A DNA stretch of 64,000 nt from Bradyrhizobium iriomotense. Its GTDB lineage: Bacteria > Pseudomonadota > Alphaproteobacteria > Rhizobiales > Xanthobacteraceae. The stretch covers positions 107,030 to 171,029 of the forward strand of contig NZ_JAFCLP010000017.1 in the NCBI RefSeq assembly GCF_018129405.1, read 5' to 3'. Under the pieces are notes generated by a model. The model made no database searches, was not told the origin of the DNA, and worked only from the letters and a program-made list of their open reading frames with translations. A program made the translations under genes and the position numbers. This document shows positions 1 to 8,182 of the stretch, piece after piece (position 1 is the first letter of the stretch; each line of letters opens with the position of its first letter).

Positions 1-392
1 TGCGTGCTGCGCGAGCCCAGCACCATGGGCACGTCGATGCCGCCGCCAACGGTCAGATAGAGCCGTGCGCCGCGGGGCATTGTCTTGACGGTCAAGATAT
101 CGCCGGTACCGACGTGCGACCGCCACCATGGCGGGATCACGCGTCCTGCGATCTCGGCCTCGACATCGGCGCCCGTGAGCGCAAAGGCCATGTCCCGGCC
201 GAAACGAAGCTTGAACGGCAGCATCGGGATTTCGATGCCGGCGGCGTTCTCGTCGTTGCCGAGAAGGATGTTGCCGGCACGCAGGGCGACATCGTCCATC
301 GCACCCGACGTGCCGACCCCGAAGCGATACTGGTCGAAGCGGCCGAGATCCTGGACGCTCGCGGGTCCTGTGACTGACAGGATCTCGATCAC
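1..392 (-). CDS. pxpC: 5-oxoprolinase subunit C (biotin-dependent carboxyltransferase family), partial
   Basis: This is the N-terminal 130 residues of a PxpC/KipA-type protein; the rest lies beyond the left edge. PxpC works with PxpB and PxpA in ATP-dependent cleavage of 5-oxoproline to glutamate. The translation opens [18 protein letters not shown] and continues with GVGTSGAMDDVALRAGN, the conserved start of this family. The start is GTG at 392, and its GTGA overlap with the pxpB stop implies translational coupling. It is the last gene visible in an operon that also carries its own biotin carboxylase and carrier protein. Whether PxpA follows cannot be seen. Confidence 0.88.
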   Translation of the reverse strand, partial: MIEILSVTGPASVQDLGRFDQYRFGVGTSGAMDDVALRAGNILLGNDENAAGIEIPMLPFKLRFGRDMAFALTGADVEAEIAGRVIPPWWRSHVGTGDILTVKTMPRGARLYLTVGGGIDVPMVLGSRST

Positions 393-1051
393 CGGATCAC
401 CCGTTCGATCTCGAAACGGATCGTATCGCCCGGCGCGAGCGCGGCAGGCGTCGGCCAGGACGGATCGAAGAACGTCCAGCTGGTATGCCCGATGGCGTGC
501 CAGCCGCTCGGCCCGGGCGATGCGGAGACACCGGTCTGCGATCCGCCGATGGAGACCGAGCCGCCAGCGGAGCGTTGCAGCGGCGTCTGCCGGCGCGGCA
601 TGGTGATGCGCGGGTCCATGCCGCCGAGATAGCAATAGCCGGGATGGCTGCCGAGCGCGAACACCGTGTAGAGCGGCGCGGCATGGATCGAGACCACGTC
701 GTCGACGGACAGGCCGCAATGATCGGCGACGGACTGAAGAGACGATCCGATCTCGCCACCATAGGTGACAGGCAGCCTGATTTCGCGGCCGCCGATCGCG
801 AGGCCTTCCGCCGCATCCCAACCGTCATTGAGGGCGGCGATCAGGGTGTCGAGCTCGCGCGGAGGGGTCTCGAAGGTCAGCATCAAATTGGTGATGCCGG
901 GAATGGCCTCGCGGATATCAGGCCATTTCGATGCGATCGCCGCCAGCGACCAGATGCGCCGCTGATGCGGAAGATCGAACGCGCCGGGCGCCTCGAACAG
1001 GAGAGCTGACGTCCCGAGCAGGCTGATCCGCGATCGGTCAGGCGTCGTCAT
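389..1051 (-). CDS. pxpB: 5-oxoprolinase subunit B (KipI-type allophanate hydrolase domain)
   Basis: A 220-aa protein of the PxpB/KipI (allophanate hydrolase subunit 1) family, the partner of PxpC in 5-oxoproline metabolism. Diagnostic stretches are [19 protein letters not shown] near residue 95-115 and [17 protein letters not shown] near 130-147, then the [17 protein letters not shown] region. Length is normal for the family. The ATG at 1051 overlaps the accC stop in ATGA, and its own stop overlaps the pxpC GTG, so the three genes are translationally coupled. In other bacteria KipI-like proteins can also act as kinase inhibitors; the biotin-carboxylase neighbours favour the metabolic role here. 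Confidence 0.9.
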   Translation of the reverse strand: MTTPDRSRISLLGTSALLFEAPGAFDLPHQRRIWSLAAIASKWPDIREAIPGITNLMLTFETPPRELDTLIAALNDGWDAAEGLAIGGREIRLPVTYGGEIGSSLQSVADHCGLSVDDVVSIHAAPLYTVFALGSHPGYCYLGGMDPRITMPRRQTPLQRSAGGSVSIGGSQTGVSASPGPSGWHAIGHTSWTFFDPSWPTPAALAPGDTIRFEIERVIR

Positions 1052-2403
1052 GGCGCGGCCACCTTCGTATTCATCCAGTGCTCGAGATGATGGATGTCGT
1101 AGCCGCCGCGGCAGAACGCGGGATCGGCGAGGATCGCCTGATGCAACGGCACATTGGTTCGGATGCCTTCGGCGCAGAGTTCAGACAAGGCGACGCGCGC
1201 ACGCGCCAGAGCTTCTTCGCGGGTGCCGCCGTGGGCAATCAGCTTGGCGATCAGCGAGTCATAGTGCCGGGGAACGGTGGCGCCGGCGGTGATATGCGAA
1301 TCGATGCGGATGCCGATGCCGCCCGGCACGTCCCAGCGCGTCACCGTGCCGGGCGAGGGCGCGAAAGTGGTGGGGTCCTCGGCATTGATGCGGAATTCAA
1401 TGGCATGGCCGACACGGGCGATGTCGCCTTGCGCGATGCCCAACGGCTCGCCTTGCGCGATGCGGATCTGCGCCTTGACGATGTCGATGCCCGTCGTCAT
1501 CTCGGTGACGGGATGCTCCACCTGGACGCGCGTGTTCATCTCGATGAAGAAGAATTGCCCGTCCTCGTAGAGGAATTCGAACGTGCCGGCGCCGCGATAG
1601 CCGATCCGCCGGCAGGCCTCGACGCAGCTTGCGCCCACCCGCTCGATCAGCGCGCGGTCGATGCCGGGCGCGGGAGCTTCCTCGACCATCTTCTGGTTCC
1701 TGCGTTGAAGCGAGCAGTCGCGGTCGCCGAGCCAGAGATGGTTGTCGTGCCGGTCGCACAGCACCTGAATCTCGATATGGCGCGGTTTTTCGAGGAATTT
1801 CTCGATGTAGACCGCAGCGTTCTTGAAGGCCTTGCTGGCTTCCGCGCGGGTCAGCGCCAGCGCCTCGTCCAGCGCGGCCTCGCTGCGCACGATCCGCATG
1901 CCGCGTCCGCCGCCGCCGCCGGCGGCCTTGATGATGACGGGGTATCCGATGTCCCGCGCGATCGCGCGCACCTCGACCGGATCTTCCGGCGGGGTGCTGT
2001 CCGGCCCGGGCACGCAAGGCACGCCCGCCATCCGCATCGCGCGCTTGGCTGCGACCTTGTCTCCCATGGTCCGGATACAATCGGCCGGCGGGCCGATGAA
2101 AGTGAGGCCGGCGCGCGCGACCCGATCGGCGAACTCTGCACTCTCAGAGAGGAAGCCGTAACCCGGGTGGATCGCCTGGGCGCCGCTGACCTCGGCTGCG
2201 AGCAGGATCGCCGCAACGTTGAGATAGGTGCTGCTCGCGGGCGCCGGCCCGATGCAGAGCGCCTGGTCTGCGAGCGCGACATAGCGCGCGTCGCGGTCCG
2301 CCTCCGAGTGAATGACGACCGTCTTGAGACCCATCGCCCGACAGGCGCGCTGGATGCGAAGCGCGATCTCGCCGCGATTGGCGATCAGGACCTTGTCGAA
2401 CAT
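1048..2403 (-). CDS. accC: Biotin carboxylase (AccC-type subunit)
   Basis: A 451-aa ATP-grasp biotin carboxylase that carboxylates the biotin on a carrier protein using bicarbonate and ATP. Visible motifs are the glycine-rich loop [12 protein letters not shown] (159-170), [11 protein letters not shown] (228-238) and the metal/bicarbonate segment [11 protein letters not shown] (288-298), all intact. Length matches stand-alone AccC. It overlaps the accB stop by one base (TGATG) and the pxpB start by four. The accB-accC-pxpB-pxpC order suggests a dedicated carboxylase feeding the PxpBC enzyme, probably a second paralogue beside the housekeeping acetyl-CoA carboxylase (inference). Confidence 0.95.
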   Translation of the reverse strand: MFDKVLIANRGEIALRIQRACRAMGLKTVVIHSEADRDARYVALADQALCIGPAPASSTYLNVAAILLAAEVSGAQAIHPGYGFLSESAEFADRVARAGLTFIGPPADCIRTMGDKVAAKRAMRMAGVPCVPGPDSTPPEDPVEVRAIARDIGYPVIIKAAGGGGGRGMRIVRSEAALDEALALTRAEASKAFKNAAVYIEKFLEKPRHIEIQVLCDRHDNHLWLGDRDCSLQRRNQKMVEEAPAPGIDRALIERVGASCVEACRRIGYRGAGTFEFLYEDGQFFFIEMNTRVQVEHPVTEMTTGIDIVKAQIRIAQGEPLGIAQGDIARVGHAIEFRINAEDPTTFAPSPGTVTRWDVPGGIGIRIDSHITAGATVPRHYDSLIAKLIAHGGTREEALARARVALSELCAEGIRTNVPLHQAILADPAFCRGGYDIHHLEHWMNTKVAAP

Positions 2404-2912
2404 CAGGACGAACCCGCAGGACCGATCCGGAACAGGGCTTGACCCGCTGCGATCTCCTCACCGTTCTCCGCGAGGATTGCAAGCACGACACCGGGCGCCT
2501 CGGCCGCGATGTCGATGAAGGTCTTCATCGCTTCGATGATGCAGATCTTCTGCCCGGCCTCGATCCGCGCGCCGACCTCGACCAGCGGCGGCTCGTCCGG
2601 CGCCGCAGCGCGGTAGAAGATGCCATGCATCGGCGCGGGCACGATGACGTCAGTAGCAGCCTCGGGAGCCGGGCTTGCCTGGTGATCGAGCGTGGGAGCC
2701 TCAACGCTGATCACGCTTGCAGGCTGCGCGGGGACCGCAGGTGCTCCTGCAGACACGCGCTTGAGGATGCGGATGCGGGCGCCGTCCTGCGTGAGGTCCA
2801 GCTCCGCGATGGAGGAGCGCGTAACGAGATCGACGAGTTGTTCGATTTTGGCGAGGTCCACAGTCACGTTCCGCGTTGACGGCCTGTCGAGTTCGGGGCG
2901 TTCATGCGTCAC
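2403..2912 (-). CDS. accB: Biotin carboxyl carrier protein (AccB-type)
   Basis: A 169-aa biotin carboxyl carrier protein. Residues 15-55 form the N-terminal part typical of AccB, followed by a Pro/Ala-rich linker (56-88) and a C-terminal biotinyl domain. The biotin attachment motif EAMK puts the acceptor lysine at residue 130, preceded by QKICII. The ATG at 2912 overlaps the stop of the upstream SDR gene in ATGA. It is probably the carboxyl carrier for the adjacent AccC and PxpBC rather than for fatty-acid synthesis, judging only from gene order. Confidence 0.93.
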   Translation of the reverse strand: MTHERPELDRPSTRNVTVDLAKIEQLVDLVTRSSIAELDLTQDGARIRILKRVSAGAPAVPAQPASVISVEAPTLDHQASPAPEAATDVIVPAPMHGIFYRAAAPDEPPLVEVGARIEAGQKICIIEAMKTFIDIAAEAPGVVLAILAENGEEIAAGQALFRIGPAGSS

Positions 2913-3667
2913 TCCGCAGGCGGCCGGCTCTTCTGTGCAAAATTGAGGCCGCCGACGACCTGCTGGGTCGGTAGGACTTCCATGAAGGCGACATTCATGC
3001 GCGCCGGCGACCCAACCGCGAACGCGATCGAATTGGCGATGTCCTCGGGCTGAAGTGAATCATAGTCGTCGAAGAAGCGACGCTTGGCTTCGGCGAGATC
3101 ACCCAGCAGCCGGCCGAAAACCTCGGTCTCGACCCGGGCCGGCGATATCTCGGTGACGCGAACCCTGGTCCCATAGAGATCGACGCGCAGTTGCTGCGAT
3201 AGCGAGTGAATGCCGGCCTTGGTGGCGTGATATACGGTGTTGCCGCCGCCAAACGCGTAGTGGCCGGCGATCGAGGAGATGTTGACGACGTGGCCGCGGT
3301 CGCGGCGTGCCATGCCCGGCACGATCAGCCGCGTCAAGTGCAGGACCGCGCGCAAATTGACGTCGATGAGGGCGTCGACATCCTCGGGTGTGGTGTCCAG
3401 GATATTGCCGCGCCGGGACTGGCCGGCGTTGTTGACCAGGACATCGAACTCGGCCGACTTCGCCAATGTCGCAAGCGCGTCGAGGTCGCTGATGTCGACG
3501 GCGCAGGGGCGGCATCCGGTCTCCGCGGACAGGGCGCTCAGGCGAGCGGCGTCGCGCGCTACGGCGTAGACTTCGAGCCCTTCCACACTCAGGCGGCGAA
3601 CCGTCGCAGCCCCTATTCCGGAGGATGCGCCCGTCACCAGGGCCGTCCGATAGTCCGAAAATCCCAT
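2909..3667 (-). CDS. Short-chain dehydrogenase/reductase
   Basis: A 252-aa classical SDR oxidoreductase. It shows the cofactor-binding TGASSGIG (12-19), NNAG (79-82), the catalytic serines at 131-132 and YHATK with Tyr146 and Lys150. I place the start at the ATG at 3667 because AGGAG lies 8 bases upstream; a longer frame to 3718 has no such site. The substrate is unknown. It is the first gene of the acc-pxp operon, coupled to accB by an ATGA overlap, so it may act on a related small organic acid or hydroxy acid. It diverges from the LysR gene across about 190 bases. Confidence 0.9.
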   Translation of the reverse strand: MGFSDYRTALVTGASSGIGAATVRRLSVEGLEVYAVARDAARLSALSAETGCRPCAVDISDLDALATLAKSAEFDVLVNNAGQSRRGNILDTTPEDVDALIDVNLRAVLHLTRLIVPGMARRDRGHVVNISSIAGHYAFGGGNTVYHATKAGIHSLSQQLRVDLYGTRVRVTEISPARVETEVFGRLLGDLAEAKRRFFDDYDSLQPEDIANSIAFAVGSPARMNVAFMEVLPTQQVVGGLNFAQKSRPPAE

Positions 3668-3795
3668 CCGCGAGGGCTCCTCTGCTACCGTCCAACCCGC
3701 TGGTGGCGTCGGCTGCAACGCGAGCGGCGGACGAGTTCAGCACTAGCTATAGGCCCCTCAGGTTCCCGGTGGTAAGAACAATTCCTTCTGATCCC

Positions 3796-3810
3796 ATAGC
3801 TTCAGCCTAT
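3796..3810. promoter_or_regulatory. Candidate LysR-type operator (T-N11-A dyad)
   Basis: An interrupted dyad ATAG-N7-CTAT containing a T-N11-A core sits in the divergent spacer between the SDR/acc/pxp operon and the lysR gene, about 44 bases before the proposed lysR start. This is the classic form of a LysR binding site. Its position would let the regulator control both directions. Motif match only. Confidence 0.4.
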
Positions 3811-3853
3811 TGCTGCTGCATTGCTCCCTGACTGGATATCCGGAGACGTCGTA

Positions 3854-4831
3854 TTGGATACAAAGCGCTTGGAGGCCTTCATCAAGGTCGTGGATCTCGG
3901 CAGCATGACGAGCGCGGCGAAGGTGCTGAATGTCGCGCAGCCGGCCCTGAGCCAGCACATTGCGAGCCTGGAGGCGGATTTCAAGTGCAAGCTGCTCGAC
4001 CGCAGCGCCCGCGGGGTCAAACCTACCGAGGCCGGACGAATCCTCTACCGTTATGCCAAGTCGATCCAGCGGCAGCTCGAAGAGGCCAGGCGCACCATTC
4101 TGGACAACAAGCCGGAGCTGACCGGCAACGTCACGATCGGCCTGGCCCCGCTCAGCTCGGCGGCATTGCTGGCGACCCCGCTGCTCACGCAGATACGCGA
4201 ACGCTATCCCGGCATCGTGCCGCACATTTACGACAGCTCCGGGGTCATGCTCAGCGAGATGATGCTGAAGGGGAGCATGGATATGGCTGTCCTCTACGGC
4301 GAGCGCCCGGTGACCGGTCTCGATTACAAGCCGCTGATGCGCGAGTACTTCTATCTTGTCGCGCCCCGCAGCATGTATCCGGAACAGATGCCTCCTGATG
4401 AAGTTTCCGCGGCGGAGGTCGCGCAATTCGACCTGCTCCTGCCATATCGGGAATCCTTCCTGCGACAGACCGTCGAGCGGGTCTGTGCCGAGGCGGGACT
4501 CCGCCCGCGCATCGTCGCCGAGATCCATTCCCAATCGACCTTGTCTTCGGCGATTGCAGCCGGAGTGGGGGCGGCAGTGCTGCCCATGTCGATCGCAAAG
4601 GAGTTGCCGAACCTCGACGAACTTTGCATTCGGCGGATCAACGCGCCGTCGGCCTCGCAGCAGATGTCGCTATGCATTTCCGATAACGCAGCGTTGTCCG
4701 ACGCCGCATTCGCCGTCTACAAGATCTTGCTCGAGATCATCGTCAAGACCTGGGGGCCGTTCGATGTCCACCTCGGCTCGGGTGCCATCGCCACCGGTGG
4801 TCCAACGTCAGGGCCGAAGGACGAGCCATAA
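3854..4831 (+). CDS. LysR-family transcriptional regulator
   Basis: A 325-aa LysR-type regulator. Residues 1-60 form the winged HTH (MDTKRLEAFIKVVDLGSM, then AQPALSQHIASLE); the rest is the substrate-binding effector domain. The start is a TTG at 3854 with GGAGA 7 bases upstream; a further in-frame TTG at 3821 lacks a ribosome site. The N-terminus resembles Nac/CbL-like regulators that begin MDxxRLxxFIKV. It faces the SDR/acc/pxp operon and is followed, 96 bases on, by an RraA-type aldolase, so it could control either unit. Effector unknown. Confidence 0.9.
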   Translation: MDTKRLEAFIKVVDLGSMTSAAKVLNVAQPALSQHIASLEADFKCKLLDRSARGVKPTEAGRILYRYAKSIQRQLEEARRTILDNKPELTGNVTIGLAPLSSAALLATPLLTQIRERYPGIVPHIYDSSGVMLSEMMLKGSMDMAVLYGERPVTGLDYKPLMREYFYLVAPRSMYPEQMPPDEVSAAEVAQFDLLLPYRESFLRQTVERVCAEAGLRPRIVAEIHSQSTLSSAIAAGVGAAVLPMSIAKELPNLDELCIRRINAPSASQQMSLCISDNAALSDAAFAVYKILLEIIVKTWGPFDVHLGSGAIATGGPTSGPKDEP

Positions 4832-4927
4832 CAAAACACGATGCGGCAATCCTAAAATCTGAATTTGCCGCCTCAAGGCGGTTGATTATGGAGGTGTAAC
4901 GGAGATCGCGACCGCAAGGAGGTTATC

Positions 4928-5599
4928 ATGGTGCATGTGATCAGGACATTCGAACGGCCCACCGCCGAGCTTGTCGAGCGCATCAAGAAGTTTCCTCCGT
5001 CCACCCTTCACGAGGCGCAGGGACGATCGGGCGCGCTGACCTCCCGCATCAAGCCGATCTATTCCGGGATGCGCGCCTGCGGGCCGGCACTGACGGTGAG
5101 CTGCCATCCGGCCGACAACATGATGCTGATCACGGCGATTTCGCTGGCCAAGCCGGGCGACGTGCTCGTGGTGAGCGCGGGCGATCATCCCGAGCAGGGC
5201 GGCTTCGGCGAGGTGCTGGCGACGGCCTGTGTCGCCAAGGGCATCGTCGGGCTGGTCACGGATGCCGGCGTTCGCGACGGCCTTGCGGTGCGTGACACCG
5301 GCTTCAACGTCTTCTCCTACGGCCTCTGCATGAAGGGCACGGTCAAGGAGACGCTCGGCACCATCAATCAGCCGATCGTCATCGGCGGCATCGCCGTCCG
5401 CCCCGGTGACATCGTGAGCGCCGATGACGATGGAGTCGTGATCGTGCCGAAGGAGAACATCGCCGATGTCTGCGTCAAGTCGGCGGCGCGCGAGGACAAG
5501 GAAGCCGGCGTGATGAAGGCCCTCAAGGCCGGCGGCGACATCCTCGAACTGTCTGGCATCGGCAAGGTGCTGGAGTCCAAGGGCTGCACCTTCGCCTGA
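4928..5599 (+). CDS. RraA-family 4-hydroxy-4-methyl-2-oxoglutarate/4-carboxy-4-hydroxy-2-oxoadipate aldolase-like protein
   Basis: A 223-aa protein of the RraA/HMG aldolase family. Family members cleave 4-hydroxy-4-methyl-2-oxoglutarate or 4-carboxy-4-hydroxy-2-oxoadipate to pyruvate plus a second keto acid, with a divalent metal. The metal/substrate motif is visible as TDAGVRDG (111-118, Arg116 and Asp117), with GGFGEVLA (91-98) forming the other side of the site. AGGAGG precedes the ATG with ideal spacing. It may belong to a protocatechuate/gallate-type pathway or act as a generic oxaloacetate decarboxylase. The true RNase E regulator role is less likely, given Arg-Asp retention and the LysR neighbour. 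Confidence 0.85.
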   Translation: MVHVIRTFERPTAELVERIKKFPPSTLHEAQGRSGALTSRIKPIYSGMRACGPALTVSCHPADNMMLITAISLAKPGDVLVVSAGDHPEQGGFGEVLATACVAKGIVGLVTDAGVRDGLAVRDTGFNVFSYGLCMKGTVKETLGTINQPIVIGGIAVRPGDIVSADDDGVVIVPKENIADVCVKSAAREDKEAGVMKALKAGGDILELSGIGKVLESKGCTFA

Positions 5600-6106
5600 G
5601 CGGGCAAGCGCCGCACGCAACAGCAGGAAAACCAGTGGCAGCCATTCTCGGCTCGGGCGAGCATCGCTACGGCCCCGCCATGCCGGTCCGCGCCTCGCGT
5701 TGCCTGCAGAAGCTGGAGCGGGCGGCCGACGTTCCGCGCTAGAGGCGAGCGTCGCCGGCCGCATATCGTCCCGTCCTGTGGATCGATGACACATCGTCAT
5801 GATCGGGGCCCGGGGTGTGTCGGAACGCCGGAATTTTTGTCAGATCGGGGATTTCCGAACAGTCAAGCTCTCCGGCACGTCGCTCTTTGCCAACAGCACG
5901 CGGTTGGTTCCTGAGCCGTCAATCGCCACGAGGCGGATCAAACACCATCCGTGAACTTGCCGGGAAGAGGTACCTCTTAGTGGTGATGCGACAACGCGGC
6001 CTCTTCACGCGCTTCACAGGAAGCCTGAATATGCAAGTCACTGGGGACGCCGGGATCCGGCGCCAGATATCCTTGAAGCAATGCGAATGATGCATGCGAG
6101 GCGTTG
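5600..6106 (+). other. Gene-free spacer with a possible gene remnant
   Basis: About 500 bases without a convincing gene. A short frame, GTG at 5636 to TAG at 5742, reads LGSGEHRYG near its start. That resembles the opening of NHL-repeat peptidylamidoglycolate-lyase-like proteins, but the resemblance is lost after a few residues. It may be a decayed or rearranged gene edge. Nothing else stands out. Confidence 0.3.
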
Positions 6107-6547
6107 ATGCGCGAACTTGTTCAAGCGGCATATTGCGAGACGGTCAATCTCAAGCCTGCTCCGATAGAGCCGTCGTGGATCATTGAAGGCAATCCGGAAG
6201 CTCGTTCGCACCTTGTGTCGAGGAGCGCATGTAAGACTGCCTGGACCATGATCTGGTCCTGCACCCAGGGCAAGTTCAACTGGCATTACGATTTCGACGA
6301 GACCGTCGTGATCCTCGAAGGATCAATCATGCTCGAGGTCGACGGTGCACCGCCGACGCGTTATGGTGCCGGCGACGTGATCTTGTTCCGCACCGGTGCG
6401 CATGCCAAGTGGCACGTCGAGGATCGTGTGAAGAAGGTCGCCTTCTGCCGGCTGAACAATCCGGCTCCGCTGGGCTTCGCCATCCGTGCTGCCAACAAGC
6501 TCAAGTCAATGATGCCCGGGCAACCTGCGGCGTCGCGACTTACTTGA
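6107..6547 (+). CDS. Cupin-domain protein (DUF861/EutQ-like)
   Basis: A 146-aa single-domain cupin. The core runs from about residue 40 to 110: TQGKFNWHYDFDETVVILEG, then the second cupin motif YGAGDVILFRTGAHAKWHV. The spacing resembles the ureidoglycine aminohydrolase/DUF861 branch, with a WxY/H pair instead of the full three-His set in motif 1, so metal binding is uncertain. I prefer the ATG at 6107 (GAGG at 6098-6101) over the adjacent TTG. It stands alone between two spacers, so neighbours give no clue to substrate. Confidence 0.75.
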   Translation: MRELVQAAYCETVNLKPAPIEPSWIIEGNPEARSHLVSRSACKTAWTMIWSCTQGKFNWHYDFDETVVILEGSIMLEVDGAPPTRYGAGDVILFRTGAHAKWHVEDRVKKVAFCRLNNPAPLGFAIRAANKLKSMMPGQPAASRLT

Positions 6548-6675
6548 CGGGATGCAAGGCAATTGCCGGAAATGAAATGGAAGGAACGTCGCTCAACGCA
6601 AGCTCTACTTCTCTCCATTACATTGGAACGACCTTAGAGCAGGCCTGCGTTTCTGGCCCGACGCCAGCCCATCCA

Positions 6676-6903
6676 TCAATCCGATTTCATCGGGTCGACG
6701 TCGTCGTCAATCGCCGCCACGTAGTTCACGTGCAGAGTGATTGGAACTTTCGATCCGTCCAGGACCAGACGGAGGCTTTTCGGATAAAATCCGCCGCCAA
6801 TGACGCGTCCGGTCTTTCCAGCCAAGCGAGCGCCGGCTTCAGGCTTTACCTGAACGCGTGAGCCCGGAGGAAACCCGAGATTGGTGCTGGCTGATTCCGG
6901 CAT
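6676..6903 (-). CDS. Small hypothetical protein with a KOW-like fold
   Basis: A 75-aa protein of unknown function. The segment GSRVQVKPEAGARLAGKTG, followed by LRLVLDGSKVPITLHVNYV, looks like a small beta-barrel (KOW/SH3-like) unit in which a basic strand follows a Gly-rich turn. The ATG at 6903 is chosen; an in-frame TTG at 6951 would add 16 residues. It ends an otherwise consecutive minus-strand series that includes the DsrE-like gene, separated by about 100 bases. Start and status are uncertain. Confidence 0.5.
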   Translation of the reverse strand: MPESASTNLGFPPGSRVQVKPEAGARLAGKTGRVIGGGFYPKSLRLVLDGSKVPITLHVNYVAAIDDDVDPMKSD

Positions 6904-7007
6904 GGCTTTCACGGCAGTGAATGACGCAGTGCTCGACACCGCGAATTTCAAAGGAAATGCTCCCAGACGCGGCGAGGGCGGCCGACGTCATTGCCGCTAC
7001 CCACCTG

Positions 7008-7601
7008 TCACGGCTTGACGTAGGTCCAGCCCATCTCTTGCAATTCCATCACGCGCACGACGCCCGATTTCACGATCTCCGCCTGGCGAACAATCGGTAT
7101 GTCCCTGTTCTCGGCCTTCTTCATTTTCTCCTGGGTGTTGCCGCAGGCCTTGAACGAAACCTCAGGCGTGCTGAGAGCCATTTCCTCGATGCGCGCTTTT
7201 ACCGGCGATGTGTCTTCACGCAGCATGTGGAGTCCGGGTCCAAATGTGACGACCTCGATCCTCACCTTCTCGCCGGCGTCCTTGTAGTACTGCGCCACGT
7301 TGATCGCGTTGTTGAGCGCGAGATTCATCGCCGGGGCGTCATTGGTGTTTACCTGCAGGATCAAATGATGCTCTCTCTGCTTCGGTGCAGCCGACTCCTT
7401 CGTATGGGCAGGCGCGGCCTGCTTCCGCTTGGCCGGCTTCGCGACGTGTTGTCTCGCGTGCGCCGCCTTATGCTGGACGGATTGCCCGTCTGCCGGCGTC
7501 CAGTATCTTCCGCCCTGTTCCGCGACTGCAAACGATGCAGAAGCCAGAACAGCAATCGCTGCCATCGCGAACACTTTGGCAATATGTTGGAACGTCATCA
7601 T
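7008..7601 (-). CDS. Exported DsrE-like protein
   Basis: A 197-aa protein with an N-terminal signal peptide (MMTFQHIAKVFAMAAIAVLA, cleavage near AVAEQ), a Lys/Ala/His-rich linker (about 30-75) and a C-terminal DsrE-like domain. The domain is visible in LILQVNTNDAPAMNLALNN, KVRIEVVTFGPGLHML and VSFKACGNTQEKM. The single cysteine in FKACGNTQ is where DsrE/YchN proteins often carry their sulfur-binding residue, suggesting a periplasmic sulfur or redox role (inference). GGAGG sits 6 bases before the ATG at 7601. It is the fourth gene of the exported-protein operon starting at 11635. Confidence 0.75.
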   Translation of the reverse strand: MMTFQHIAKVFAMAAIAVLASASFAVAEQGGRYWTPADGQSVQHKAAHARQHVAKPAKRKQAAPAHTKESAAPKQREHHLILQVNTNDAPAMNLALNNAINVAQYYKDAGEKVRIEVVTFGPGLHMLREDTSPVKARIEEMALSTPEVSFKACGNTQEKMKKAENRDIPIVRQAEIVKSGVVRVMELQEMGWTYVKP

Positions 7602-7639
7602 TATCCGCCTCCGTCGAAGAAAACAGGTTTTGCATCCCA

Positions 7640-8182
7640 TCATTGACCCGGTGTCGCGATTGCGCGCGGCCATTTGCACGCCGCTGCGATCTTCGCGCGC
7701 GCTTCGTCCAATCCAGCGAGGGAGAAGGTGCCGTCATGGGCGTTGCCCCCCCGTTTTGAGACCAGGACCATAAGATCCCCGCTGTCTGGAAGTGACTGCA
7801 GCAGGCGAACAACGTCCCCGGTAAAGGCGACGCCGGGCCCGAACGTCGGGGTGGCTGCCGCGACTTGCACCGCCGGGTTATCATTGATGCGATAGGAAAT
7901 TGCATCGTCACCGCCTCCGCGGGAGATGCCAGGTCCCGTGAGCACCAATTCAGTCCGGCCGCTGCGGCAGCGAATTGATAATTGCATCGCAGACTCGCCG
8001 GCTCCGTTGCGTGACGAGGTCGTGGCAGTCGCGATCGGAGAGTAGTCTATCGGCGAGGTCGTCTGGCTGACGACCCAGCCGTCTTCGGAGGACTGACGAT
8101 GCTGTGTCATCGAATCCTGGGCCGCCGCTATGCCGCCTGTAGCCCCGAGCACTATGGGAAGCAGGATCACGGCGCGGTTCAT
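7640..8182 (-). CDS. Exported TagO/VasI-like protein
   Basis: A 180-aa exported protein. Residues 1-23 form a signal peptide ending in IAAAQDS. The mature part contains DGWVVSQTTSPIDYSPIA, LSIRCRSGRTELVLTG and a Lys/Cys-containing C-terminus, a layout like the type VI secretion-associated TagO/VasI family. No type VI genes are nearby, so the name describes the fold only. The ATG at 8182 overlaps the stop of the TAXI gene (ATGA), implying co-translation; 38 bases separate it from the DsrE-like gene. Function unknown. Confidence 0.65.
   Translation of the reverse strand: MNRAVILLPIVLGATGGIAAAQDSMTQHRQSSEDGWVVSQTTSPIDYSPIATATTSSRNGAGESAMQLSIRCRSGRTELVLTGPGISRGGGDDAISYRINDNPAVQVAAATPTFGPGVAFTGDVVRLLQSLPDSGDLMVLVSKRGGNAHDGTFSLAGLDEARAKIAAACKWPRAIATPGQ

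Noticed and set aside
1078-2442. Long plus-strand open frame of 454 codons opposite accC
   Set aside because: It is antisense to a clear biotin carboxylase, has no domain, and reflects the GC-rich third-codon bias of the real gene.
4886-5800. 304-codon minus-strand frame over the RraA-type aldolase
   Set aside because: Antisense shadow; the aldolase has an ideal ribosome site and intact active-site motif.
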